Assembly (NCBI GenBank): GCA_037954665.1
Contig: JBBMOL010000227.1
Location: 868,001-932,000, forward strand
Direction of reading: 5' to 3'
Source of the DNA: Laguncularia racemosa
Lineage: Eukaryota; Streptophyta; Magnoliopsida; Myrtales; Combretaceae
Length of the DNA: 64,000 bases
A model generated the notes under the pieces. The model was not told where the DNA came from, did no database searches, and was given only the letters and a program-made list of their open reading frames with translations. Positions within the stretch are counted from its first letter, which is position 1. Each line of letters starts with the position of its first letter. Both the position numbers and the translations under genes were made by a program. Positions 18,801-26,035 of the stretch are shown here, piece after piece.

Positions 18801-21580
18801 TGTAAATTAGAGAATACTTTCTTTATATTTCATTCAAATAATATACAAGTTTATGTATATACATGACTTATACTATAAATGAGGAAAGGGAATAATTTAA
18901 AAAAGGAAAAAAATAATACAAGTTATTTCTAATATCTACATCCCTATTTCATAACAACCTCCATGACCTGCTTGAGCAGCAGCATCTTCTTCAACATAAA
19001 TCATGGCTTATATTACCCACTATACCAAGCTTGATTTTTCAACATATTAATGAAAAACTCACTTGTTGCTTCCATGGGCAACCACCATCCTTTCCAAGCA
19101 CCAAATGTTTCTTTTTAGTTAAGCAATTAATTTAACTTGAGGACAAGCTCATTCTTTTGGAGGAAAGTAGTGTTACAAATATCTAGATAAATATTTATAA
19201 TAAGAATAAATATCTCTAAAGTATAAAAATATATGTCCATCTTAGTTATTCTCTAATTTAATGCATTTTACAAGATGTTACTTGATGCATTGAGGTTTTT
19301 TATTTTGAAAAAGTACTATTAAAATGCTTGTGTAAGTTCCTCTTTTTGAGAAGGAATAAGGCAAGCAAGAAAAGTTAACTTTTAAAATTAGTCTAAAATA
19401 AAGTAGCTTTAGGAATAGCTAGTAGCTCATGAAACCAGAGAGTTATCTCTAATAAGCTCTCGATTTTATGAGATAATAGGGTTCACTTTGACAACCCCTT
19501 AACCCATTTTATACAAATATCACCTGTGACTAAATCTTTAACCTAAACCCATAAAACCTACATGTTATCAGCGCATGGATATTCTCAACAAGAACTTATC
19601 TATAGCAAAGATCCTTTATCGATTTTCCAATGACAGCAATAATTGCATCATGACAATTACCGAAAAATAATTGCATCATGACATTTAGGGGGCTTAGTAC
19701 TGTATTTGTACGTTAACAGTAACAATTGTAGAATAGTCTTTTCTTGTACATTGGAGTTGCATACCCTAATCATTTATATATATTCATTGTCCATTTAGTT
19801 ACAATCAAGCTCACAATTATCAAATAACGCATTTGTATTATTTGATCTAAGGTACAGAAAACTATGATAAAAAGAACACCATCCTGATCACTAAGGCATT
19901 TGATCTATAATTAATTAACCATCCTGACCACTAAGGCATTTGATCTATAATTAATTATATGCAAGAATTGATCTATCCTTTGACAAGAAGTTTAATGACA
20001 TTGCAAACAAATCAAAAGTGCAGATGGTGATGTAGCTAGACAAATCTACCTTTAAAGCATAAGTAATAGCTGGCTTTTTCGATTATCATCCTTAATGATA
20101 AAGGTCATATCTTCCTCCTCACCCTTAACCCATTATCTCAAACACATTCCCTCATTCCTAAGTAGAACAGCTTCAGGTCACCACCAAAAATGAAGGGGGA
20201 AAAAACAATATGAATGCCATATTCTTTGTTACTAAGGAGTAAGGAAACACAAGCTTGCCTTTTCTGGGTTGACAATCACAGTGATGCCCGGAACACCCTT
20301 CTCAAGACCGCTCTTCACTTGTAAAGCCCTTGTCTTGAATCTATTGCATTGCTTGCTACAGTTCAATAAAATGAAAACAAATTGACAAGATCAGGAACAC
20401 TTGACAAAAAGTTGAAAACCTAGCACTCTGCACATAAACATCACCTATCTTGTAATTTGAGCACAAAGAGATAGTAATCATTTCTATCATTGTACCCCAA
20501 AAAAAAAAAAGTATTAGTTATGATTAGCTAAGCACATCGCTTACATTTTTATCAGAGCACGTTTGGATATCAAAATATGGGGATAAATACACTGCAAGTC
20601 CTAAACCTTTACGCTTTTGTGGTCTCGTATCAAATACTCAAGCATCTCCCTTAAATAGAAAAAAGCTCTGGACATGACACTTGAACAAAGATTGGCTACA
20701 AGGAATACTATTACAATCGAACTTACAACGTTGAAGCACCAGATAGCAAAAACATGCAAGTTTAGATAAACGTAATGTAACTATCCAATAGAAAGGTGAA
20801 TTTTCTCCGGGAAAATGTTATATTAAATGAGCCAGTACATAAATATGTCGTTTAAAAGGTAACTCGTTAAACAATAGAACATATATGAAGTGGTATTCAC
20901 CTCAAAAGATTGAACTTCAACATCAAGTTAGTACATCAAAGGTAGCAGAGCTACGGAAGTAAACTAAGGTAAGGAGAGAGGGGAAAAAAAAAGAAGGAAA
21001 GAAAATCGTGCAGCACCGTCCAAACGATAGAACAAAGTCGACTTCACTGAAAATAAAAACTTTTTCTAAACTTTGGGAATAGAAAATGGATTCTTCAATC
21101 AAGGAAAATGGTTATTTTTCAAATGAATGGAAAACACTTTTATTCTATTTTTTCATTACTCCGTACCTAATATTAAGCACTGTTGCCATCCTCCAACCTC
21201 TAAACCTTAACCCTTAAAACCCAAACTATTCTACCATAATCTGTCAACAAAAACAACAACAACCAAAAAAAAAAAGAACAACTGCGATGAAACGGGACAA
21301 ACGGAGAGAAAGACCAATGCTCGACGACAATGGTTTTGGTCTTGGATTTGGCCTTGTCATCTCCGTTCTGGGTGTTGTCCACATCAGTAACCCTCTTAGT
21401 TTCTTCAGTTTTGGCCTTCTTAGTCGCTTGTGTTTTTGTTTTCTTCTTGTTGTTCTTCACAACCTCCGGGACCGAGTTTAACTCATGCCCGCGAGTGGAA
21501 CTCCGAGTCACTCTCTTCGAGACGGCAGGTTGGTCATCCTTCTGGACTCCATCTTCAGCCTTTCTCTTTCTTGGAGCCAT
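828..21580 (-). CDS. Selenoprotein-H-like (Rdx/SelH family) protein, three exons, 3' end outside window
   Basis: Joining 21580-21315, 20355-20259 and 887-828 on the minus strand gives an open frame of 141 residues with no stop. Residues 1-88 are a Lys/Arg-rich tail beginning MAPRKRK, with a probable nuclear-localisation block around residues 44-59. Then comes the conserved core VVEHCKQCNRFKTRA, whose CxxC (Cys89, Cys92) straddles the exon 1/2 junction, followed by GVPGITVIVNPEK and PRRGCFEIREEGGE. This matches the plant relatives of animal SELENOH, which carry Cys in place of selenocysteine and are thought to be nuclear redox proteins of thioredoxin-like fold. The family normally runs about 25-30 residues further, so at least one exon lies left of position 1. 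The start is the first ATG and fits the usual MAP-K/R beginning. The family call is secure; function is inferred from the family. Confidence 0.85.
1130..1331 (+). repeat. LTR-like copia end, outer element (left copy)
   Basis: The segment has a TATA-like run (tctatatatag) near 1280 and ends in tttgtaca, followed by a primer-binding-site-like tggatctaaagctg. The last 80 bases resemble 19760-19840, in the same orientation, on the other side of the intron's transposon stack. It may be the LTR of the outermost copia (element E) or a related relic. The left boundary is not defined. Confidence 0.35.
1332..1771 (+). other. CA/ACC-rich non-coding stretch before element A
   Basis: This is low-complexity sequence rich in cacc and accacc, probably leader of the outer copia element E, which was split here by element A. 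About 75 bases around the insertion point (1741-1771 joined to 10202-10260) recur in diverged form at 10480-10555. The only open frame, 1338-1571 on the minus strand, is a product of the repeat composition. Confidence 0.4.
1772..2053 (-). repeat. 3' LTR of element A
   Basis: This 282-bp segment matches 9926-10201 along its whole length, for example ttctagggtccaatatag in both. On the minus strand a purine-rich tract (gagatggga) lies immediately upstream, at 2054-2062, as expected of a polypurine tract. Confidence 0.85.
2111..3911 (-). pseudogene. Element A pol remnant (protease, reverse transcriptase, RNase H; no integrase)
   Basis: In order on the minus strand there is a degraded protease start (FGFGASNHM at about 3800, the catalytic Asp lost) and then, from about 3720, the Pro/Arg-rich linker that normally follows integrase. 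The reverse transcriptase follows (WPLHQMDVKNAFLNEDL near 3240, an intact YVDD at 3008-2997, and KDLGHLTYFLGLEVY near 2910). RNase H is last (SNVDWAGCWDTRKSTTGWC near 2500, the KHIEVDCH motif near 2210). The jump from protease to linker removes the integrase entirely. At least three frameshifts separate the blocks. Confidence 0.8.
3912..4062 (-). pseudogene. Element A gag zinc knuckle
   Basis: The minus strand reads CYICKGFGHIATNC, a complete CX2CX4HX4C knuckle, with the first Cys codon at the edge of element B. A second, degraded Cys-rich segment follows. This is the C-terminal end of the gag begun at 9800. Confidence 0.75.
4063..4285 (+). repeat. 5' LTR of element B
   Basis: This 223-bp segment begins TGTAGAAAA and ends TTCTTCA. 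It contains a tatatata run near 4235 that could act as a TATA box. It is followed directly by the primer-binding site. Confidence 0.9.
4286..4298 (+). other. Primer-binding site of element B
   Basis: The sequence tggtatcaaagct adjoins the 5' LTR and differs by one base from the canonical initiator-Met site. Confidence 0.8.
4399..5275 (+). pseudogene. Element B gag
   Basis: The frame begins MEKDHSYLSNYDQ and includes the copia gag core (HNFLQWSQSVFMYI, then WKTDDHLVMPWLINSM). It ends with the zinc knuckle CDHCKKLDHMKETCWKLYG at about 5188-5245. In the knuckle the conserved Gly before His is replaced by Asp. Two frameshifts (near 4610-4640 and 4905) split it into three overlapping frames. Confidence 0.8.
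5500..8786 (+). pseudogene. Element B pol (protease, integrase, reverse transcriptase, RNase H)
   Basis: The protease signature is intact (WIIDSGALDHMT at about 5500-5535). The pre-integrase HLGHPN lies near 5980. The integrase core is at 6180-6450, with DDHTRTTW, LKTDNAKEY and TPQQNGVTE. Reverse transcriptase begins at about 7430 (DVKNAFLNGDLEEEVY near 7620), but its catalytic box reads YVND instead of YVDD at 7877-7888. RNase H runs from about 8350 to 8786 (SAESESRALTLGICEGMWL, then KQVEIDRHFI). Frameshifts or stops occur near 5770, 6030, 6450, 6880, 7430, 7685, 7810, 8005 and 8285. It cannot encode a working polyprotein. Confidence 0.85.
8829..8838 (+). other. Polypurine tract of element B
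   Basis: The purine run tgaggggaag lies immediately before the 3' LTR, the expected place for priming plus-strand DNA. Confidence 0.75.
8839..9063 (+). repeat. 3' LTR of element B
   Basis: This 225-bp segment is colinear with 4063-4285. It is preceded by the polypurine tract. Confidence 0.9.
9064..9800 (-). pseudogene. Element A gag, N-terminal part
   Basis: On the minus strand the translation shows the copia gag beginning (FNGKNYFA, then KELWGHIDGTDLTP) and continues with frameshifts to GGRDMINV at 9064. There the frame is broken by element B and resumes at 4062 with the zinc knuckle. Several stops fall where Trp would be expected. The region from about 9801 to 9912 is leader. Confidence 0.7.
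9913..9925 (-). other. Primer-binding site of element A
   Basis: On the minus strand this reads tggtatcagagcc, directly adjoining the LTR end. It is the usual copia site complementary to the 3' end of initiator methionine tRNA. Confidence 0.85.
9926..10201 (-). repeat. 5' LTR of element A
   Basis: This 276-bp segment pairs with 1772-2053. It differs by scattered substitutions and a longer A-run near 10170. It is followed on the minus strand by the primer-binding site. Confidence 0.85.
10207..10604 (+). other. Non-coding leader between elements A and E
   Basis: It contains a purine-rich A/G run (10387-10430) and a diverged second copy (10480-10555) of the 75 bases that flank element A. No coding frame is supported here. 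Confidence 0.35.
10605..12290 (+). pseudogene. Ty1/copia relic E (gag, protease, integrase fragments)
   Basis: Copia landmarks appear in order on the plus strand. The gag start has KLSANNYQLWLL near 10685. A zinc-knuckle remnant reads CNKPSHSALQCYHKFN near 11345. The pre-integrase stretch has HPLHLMNVPNVPSPTYNLL near 11600. Integrase pieces are NLIHLDISHLPTNQNQ near 11860 and TPQQNWIAKHKHHH near 12140. Every block is separated by stops and frameshifts, and no reverse transcriptase or RNase H follows. It appears to be the oldest copia copy in the intron and to have received element A in its leader. Confidence 0.65.
12299..12602 (+). mobile_element. Possible poly(A)-tailed non-LTR insertion
   Basis: About 280 bases of G-richer, non-coding sequence end in ctttatc followed by a run of more than 14 A (12586-12602), as plant LINE or SINE copies often do. 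No coding or tRNA-like boxes and no clear target-site duplication are seen, so the call is tentative. Confidence 0.25.
12616..13085 (+). repeat. 470-bp tandem duplication, copy 1
   Basis: The segment begins atccttaggttctcatt and ends ccagtgttcc, and covers the integrase C-terminal coding relic. It is directly followed by copy 2. Confidence 0.95.
13086..13553 (+). repeat. 470-bp tandem duplication, copy 2
   Basis: The copy differs from 12616-13085 by two single-base deletions (near 13131 and 13190) and one T-to-C change (near 13213). The stops inside the coding relic are shared, so the duplication happened after the element had died. Confidence 0.95.
13790..13805 (+). other. Polypurine tract of relic G
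   Basis: A run of eight G after ttga sits just before the LTR start at 13806 and overlaps the end of the integrase-coding relic, a usual gypsy arrangement. Confidence 0.6.
13806..14263 (+). repeat. 3' LTR of relic G
   Basis: The LTR begins TGTTAGCAAATAG after the polypurine tract. It contains a short TG repeat (13949-13970). The right edge is uncertain: it abuts minus-strand copia RNase H sequence between about 14263 and 14300. The segment 14160-14185 (cttgggttctctctaacgag) resembles the first bases of the 470-bp repeats, suggesting those start inside LTR-derived sequence. Confidence 0.5.
14290..17200 (-). pseudogene. Element C pol (protease, integrase, reverse transcriptase, partial RNase H)
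   Basis: The protease site (VIDSG) is near 17008. Integrase is clear near 16430-16140 (ARYFVTFVDDFS, then RILRSDNAKEY). The linker with LRKSKRQCTY lies near 15540. Reverse transcriptase begins NALDANGTWDLVSLP near 15385, and its catalytic box reads YVDV near 14866 instead of YVDD. SQRKYMLDLL and SYRTLVGKLNYL follow near 14700-14570, and RNase H starts with DVDWVGSKTDRKS near 14370 before breaking off. Many frameshifts are present. Confidence 0.75.
17220..18017 (-). pseudogene. Element C gag
   Basis: The minus strand starts MGDEQKTIVMVDVV, reaches the gag signature KLNGSNYLDWYKTVRTYLW near 17920, and ends with a zinc-knuckle remnant (CYYCHEHGYTKC) near 17250. Stops replace residues near 17978 and 17830. 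Translation from 17823 to 17626 is open and gag-like. Confidence 0.75.
18789..18800 (-). other. Primer-binding site of element C
   Basis: The minus strand reads tggtatcggagc, one base from the canonical initiator-Met site and adjoining the LTR. The following 770 bases (18018-18788) are leader without a supported reading frame. Confidence 0.75.
18801..18940 (-). repeat. 5' LTR of element C
   Basis: This 140-bp segment begins TGTAGATATTAG and ends CTAATTTACA on the minus strand, directly followed by the primer-binding site. It is short for a copia LTR. There is no partner copy to confirm its far edge. Confidence 0.65.
18941..19170 (+). other. 3' internal end of old gypsy D
   Basis: The sequence ends in acttgaggacaagctc and a purine run (ggaggaaagtag) just before an LTR, as at the 3' end of chromovirus-type gypsy elements. 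Element C appears to have inserted here. Coding remains are too degraded to assign. Confidence 0.4.
19171..19562 (+). repeat. LTR of old gypsy D
   Basis: This 392-bp segment begins TGTTACAAATATC after a purine tract and ends CCTACA. It is followed by tgttatcagcgca (19563-19575), which resembles a primer-binding site. A second copy is not present, so the boundaries rest on these signals only. Confidence 0.45.
19690..19850 (+). repeat. LTR-like copia end, outer element (right copy)
   Basis: The segment ctaatcatttatatatatt through aagctcacaattatcaaata to catttgta parallels 1250-1331. The resemblance continues a few bases beyond the LTR-like end (gatctaag). This weakens a simple LTR-pair reading and would also fit fragments of two related elements. 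Confidence 0.35.
19879..19958 (+). repeat. Two-copy 40-bp tandem repeat
   Basis: The unit beginning ccatcctgatcactaagg occurs twice head to tail (19879-19918, 19919-19958) with one internal difference. It lies in intron 2, about 300 bases from exon 2. Confidence 0.9.
20259..20355 (-). CDS. SelH-like exon 2
   Basis: The exon is 97 nt. It begins after the acceptor ...ctgtag at 20361-20356 and supplies the last base of Cys89, then KQCNRFKTRALQVK and on to NPEK. It ends in phase 0 at AAG followed by GCAAGC. That is the consensus of the minor GC donor class, not GT. If the intron were retained, the frame would run eight more codons and stop at 20234-20232. Confidence 0.85.
20356..21314 (-). other. 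Intron 1 of SelH-like gene
   Basis: The intron is 959 nt, GT-AG, AT-rich, with no transposon or coding signature that I can recognise. Its borders are set by the CxxC-restoring splice described for exons 1 and 2. Confidence 0.75.
21315..21580 (-). CDS. SelH-like exon 1
   Basis: The exon is 266 nt from the ATG at 21580 to a donor GT at 21314-21313, ending after the first two bases (TG) of the Cys89 codon. The open frame continues past the donor to about 21200, but the residues beyond it (SFSPFVPFH...) do not resemble the family. Splicing to 20355 restores the CxxC motif exactly, which fixes the donor. Confidence 0.85.
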
Positions 21581-21915
21581 AAAATGAAATCGAACAACTT
21601 CTCTCTCTCTGTGAGCTCCTTGGAAGCTTTTGCTTTCAGATGCTTTTTAGGAGGAGACTGGTGGTGAGTGGCGACTGACGTGTGTGCCGTGACAGTATCG
21701 TTTTATTATTTCCTTTTTCCCGCTCATTTCGTCTGTAAGCAGACTTCCACGATTTTGGAATATAATGATGCGTCTGAATCCCGTAAAGATCGGACGGCTT
21801 AGATGCCATTTACACTATGCCTCGAGTAAAGGAAAAAAAATTGGAAGTCGATTTTTTATTTTTTAATTTCGTGAAACATTTAAAAAAAATGCATTAAAAA
21901 ACCATCACGTTTTCT
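21581..21915 (-). promoter_or_regulatory. 5' UTR and promoter side of SelH-like gene
   Basis: This is the whole interval between the ATG and the nearest LTR (element F). Read on the minus strand it contains a GA-repeat leader (agagagagag, near 21600), an ACGT core (cacacgtcag, near 21685) and AT-rich TATA-like stretches near 21705 and 21760. Which of these is used cannot be decided from sequence. Confidence 0.35.
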
Positions 21916-23293
21916 TGTCTATTTTTTTGCCCATTTTTAATACGATTTAAAAAAAAATAACCTTCTCACACAAAACTCATCTCTACTTGGACTTACTATA
22001 CTTCATCAAAGGTCAAATAGTATAAAAATAGATATAGGATACCATTTTGATGAGGAACCAACATTCTAATTTTCTTCTTTAAGCTTGATTTTAAGTTTTT
22101 TCTCTTTAGACCCTTACCGCAATCATTAAACATCTCTTCAGCATTTCTCTCTTTATACTTAACCTCAAAGTGTGAAATTTGGCTCCTTAGATTTCTAGTG
22201 ATGTCTAGTTTCATAAAAAAACTTTACTTGTACTTTGATTTTCTTTCATGTGTTTCAATTGAAGATAGTGTTTTTAGTCGTCAACGAGTTGCACAGAATC
22301 ACTACTGCTGCCTGCTGTACCTAGCACAACACTACCACCTTCATCACAATCACCACCCTCTGTTACCCTTAATTGACGCATTTCCAAGCTTCGAAAAGTC
22401 CCATACATGATGGCATGACACCAACTTGTCACTACCATACTTTGGTTAGTTTAACCTAAGGACACGACTTAAACCCAACATTCAACCTACAAATTGACTT
22501 AGCATGTTTTCCTTTTTCTTTTATTTTTTGTTGTTTTTCTTATTTAATCATTTATTTTATAAGTTCATAAGTTAAAATTTTTTTTAAATGAATATGAATA
22601 TAATAAATAAAAAAAGTAAAAAAATACAAAAATAATTGAAAAAAAAACTAAAATAAAATTTGTTCTACCTTTTAAGTGTCTAAGAAAATTTTCTTGTGGT
22701 CTTTTAGAAAATAAGAAAAAATTAAAAAAAAAATAGTAAGAAAGAAAAATTAAACATAAAAAAATTTGATTTCTTGCCATATTAAAGTTATTTCTATAGA
22801 TTTTTCCTTAAATAAAATCTAATTTTTTTTACAATTATAAAGTAAACCAACCCACTATAAAACAAATGTGAACTATGGTTAATCCGATCCCGATTAGTGA
22901 GTACGTAGGCCCTTTCAAGGTAACCTTAACTATAAATAATAATTTGGCTCATTTTAATTTAATAATTTTTTTCTTTTTTCAAAAAATAAATTTAAACTTG
23001 AAAGGTTAAAATAGCAACCATAAGGTTTTAATAAAGTAGCTCATAAATTCCAAAATCTCTAGTTTTTATTTAAAAGTTTTACGTGGACTAGTAGCAAAAT
23101 TAGAACCGATTCACTTAATTAGTCCTAATTTAACATTTTTTTCCCCATCTTGATCTGGTGGCGACTCCTTTTTCTCTAAATTAGATAAAATAAATTATTT
23201 TTTTTTTAATCTTAGTCGAGAATTTATATTAAATGAGCATAGAGTTTAGTATAAATCAAATTAGGAAAAATGAATCGGAATTTAGATTCGATA
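21916..23293 (+). repeat. 5' LTR of element F
   Basis: The segment is colinear with 28759-30245; both contain, for example, cttaacctcaaagtgtgaa and gaaaattttcttgt. It starts at TGTCTATTT and ends near attcgata. Directly after it, agtaactccaccaggg resembles the arginine-tRNA primer-binding region used by Tat/Ogre elements. Confidence 0.75.
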
Positions 23294-24797
23294 GGATAGT
23301 AACTCCACCAGGGATTGCCAAGTGGGCTAACCACCTAAACCTTCTAAAATTAGAATTTATTTATTGAAATATTCCTTCCCACGTCATATTTCCTTTTTAT
23401 AAATATATTATTTTATATATCTTTATGCTAACTCTAATGCAAGTTCTATGGGGCATTTATAAAGGGGGTTTATTTTCAAAATTATAAATGTGTAATAGAT
23501 ACGATCAAACCTAGGTCGTCTTAAGACCTTAGGAGGGGAACCGTTATATAAGCTTTGAGTGTAATGAAATGTGCTTAAGACTGATTAGGCTACCTCACTC
23601 AAACTTTGAAGTGGCCTATGATCTATTTCTTTAAAAACATGAGAAGCTACAAAGTTTAAGGACTTTAAGAATATATCCTATTACATTCATAAACCTAAAC
23701 CAATGAATAGATGGTTGTGAGACATATTGCTATAAACTAGATAAAACTTCATCGGGGTTTCATTATACCATAATGTGTTGTAATTTAATTTCCCTATAAT
23801 GTTCATGTAACTTCCATGATTTCCTTATAATATCATTTCCCTATAATTTTCATGTAAATGATGTAACTTTTGTATAGAAATGTTTCACCGTATAGTATAT
23901 TTGTATGTCTAAATTCAATTGTAATGATGAAACTTTGATGAAGTTGCAATTGCCACATTACTATTTAATCATTGATTCCTTCATCTGCATTCGCATGCCT
24001 TATTTTTTTTCATTATTACATTTTCTTATTGATTTGTATTTCATAAAAACTTGACTTGTAAAATATCTATTTTATATATCTCAATCTTCATTCTATATTT
24101 TAGTGAAACTTAGAAAACTTTAGAAAAAAAAAATTAAAGTAATAGATTTACTTAAGTTCTATCTTCTTTCATCATTTGTAAATATTGTTTAGAATAAAAA
24201 GTTCTCGATTACATTCACCCGTCTTGTAAAAGAATTTGTTTAAGTCATTGTGTTGTAAATAGATTTCTTTCCCTACTTGTTATTTTTTTTCTTTCATTTT
24301 CTAACTATATTTTTTTGTTTTGGTTTTCCAAAAAAAAAAATTTGTGAATAATCATTATCTATCAAGTCAATTAATCACTTATCTATAAGTTATTCTTCAC
24401 CCTATAAAATATTTAGCAATCTTGAGTAGATTATCCCATTTTAAGTATTACCAACAATTCTTTAACTTAAAAATCAAAAGTTCTTGATCATTTTTATAGG
24501 TTCTAATCTTATTATTTTGATACCTTTGTTAGCTTCTATGGATTGTCATCTTAGAAAAGAATTTATCACTCTTGTAAATAAGTCCCTTCTTTTTGCAATA
24601 CATTTTATCTTTGTTTAGGATGTAAGTTAGAATTTTTTTTTCTTTAAAAAAAAGGGAAGAAGAAAAAGAAAAGATTTTTTTTTTTAAAAAAAAAAGAGCA
24701 TCCTTATTAATAAGAAGTCAATTCTTACAGGGATTCTAAAATCTGCTTAGTGGTTAAACTCATCATTGAAGCCTACAACCTTCACTTTAGGTTTGAG

Positions 24798-26035
24798 ATG
24801 GCTAAAGATAACTCCAAGATCACTTCTCTTGAATAAACTGTGCTCTAAATGACTCAAAATCTTCAAGATCTTGCATCTACAATCGACTAGCTTTAAGCAC
24901 CTCAAGCCCAACAAAAGGGAAAGGTAATGACCCAGCTAGAACACTCTAAGCCAACCATTAAAAGTTTAATGAAAGAATTTGAAGAGGGGCAAAAAGCTAT
25001 GGGAAAAAAGATTCTCCAACAATTCTTGAAAACAATGAGGGATCTCAAATTCTTTGATGAACTAGAACAAATGAGCCTCACTAGCCTTCCCACTTATGAA
25101 AATAGTGAGTTCCTTAAGAAATTTAAAAGCCTTAAATTTGAGAAATGTGATGGTACAAGATGTTTTAAACTCCATATCAAATTGTATATACACAAGATGG
25201 CTCATTATACTAAATACGATTAGCCAATGATCCAAATATTACACAATTGGATTTAAATGAGATTAACACTTGGGATAAGTTAGCTAGAGCGTTTTACAAC
25301 CAATACAAATTAAACATGAAGATAGCCCCTTCAATTTGGGATCTTCAAAGTTTGAGCAAAAAGGATAATGAGTTCTTTAAGAAATATGCTTAGAGATGGA
25401 GAAGCATGACAGCTAGAGTTACTCCTCCTTTGTTGGAAAAAGACCTAACTTTCGCATTCATCAACACTTTAGATGAACCATATAATGAGCATCTATTAGC
25501 TAATACTACCACTGGCTTTGCAGATGTTGTGGTTGCTAAAAGCAGAATTGAGGGAGCCCTATGAATTGGGAGGTTAACAAGGCCAAATCAAAAGAAGATT
25601 GTATTCTTAGAGTCATCCCATGGAGAAGAAGAAAATATTATAAATGTAATAAATCCTGGAGGATATGCTACATCTTCTACAATACCTATGTTTAGTGCTC
25701 AAAACAAAAACCAAAAGCCTACATAAGTCTAAAAAGCTAGGATAGAAAATTCACTTCACTATCTATCCCTCTTTCTCAAGCTTTTCGACAGCTAAAAGAA
25801 TTAAATGTCATAAGCTATGAAGCCCCCAAATAAAGCTATAGACTTTGGAATGGTGATCTAAATGCACAATGCGTTATCATATGGGTCAGAAAGGTCACTT
25901 TACAGACACTTGTTGAAGGTTGAAAAACAAGATTTAAGACCTAATTGATGTTGGATTGGTCCATCCAAACCCCATGTGAACCAATACGCTAGTTAAGAAA
26001 TGTGTCTTTTCTTTAATATGTACTTGAGAAATTTT
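24798..26035 (+). pseudogene. Element F gag
   Basis: From the ATG at 24798 the translation gives a helical N-terminus. It then shows the gypsy gag core (FEKCDGTRCFKLHIKLYI near 25140 and NTWDKLARAFYNQYKLNMK near 25268), followed by DEPYNEHLLANTTTGFADVV near 25475. It ends with a knuckle-like YHMGQKGHFTDTC near 25875-25913 and KCVFSLICT. This order and wording match Tat/Ogre gag. Frameshifts occur near 25220 and 25590. The Trp that should follow the knuckle Cys is a TGA at 25914-25916. Confidence 0.8.

Larger units (their letters stand above)
14290..18940 (-). mobile_element. Ty1/copia element C, 3' end missing
   Basis: On the minus strand an LTR (18801-18940), primer-binding site, leader, gag, protease, integrase and reverse transcriptase follow in copia order. 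They stop within RNase H at about 14290, where relic G's LTR begins. No second LTR matching 18801-18940 is visible. It is therefore a truncated copy, lost either by deletion or by insertion of G followed by loss. Confidence 0.8.
888..20258 (-). other. Intron 2 of SelH-like gene, 19.4 kb, GC-AG, filled with retrotransposons
   Basis: The intron is bounded by the GC donor at 20258-20257 and the AG acceptor at 889-888. Intron sequence without obvious transposon content appears to be confined to about 888-1130 and 19850-20258. Everything between is nested copia and gypsy material, listed separately. The host frame is intact on both sides, so the insertions need not have destroyed the gene. Confidence 0.75.

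Noticed and set aside
21200..21314. Continuation of the SelH-like exon 1 frame as a C-terminal extension
   Set aside because: It reads across a GT donor into Phe/Leu-rich sequence unlike the family, while splicing to exon 2 restores the CxxC motif exactly.
21287..21667. Three plus-strand open frames opposite SelH exon 1
   Set aside because: They are shadows of the conserved minus-strand exon and its leader.
22198..22410. His-rich 70-codon frame in element F 5' LTR (and related frame at 29296-29514)
   Set aside because: The frame is inside the LTR and is not preserved in the other LTR copy.
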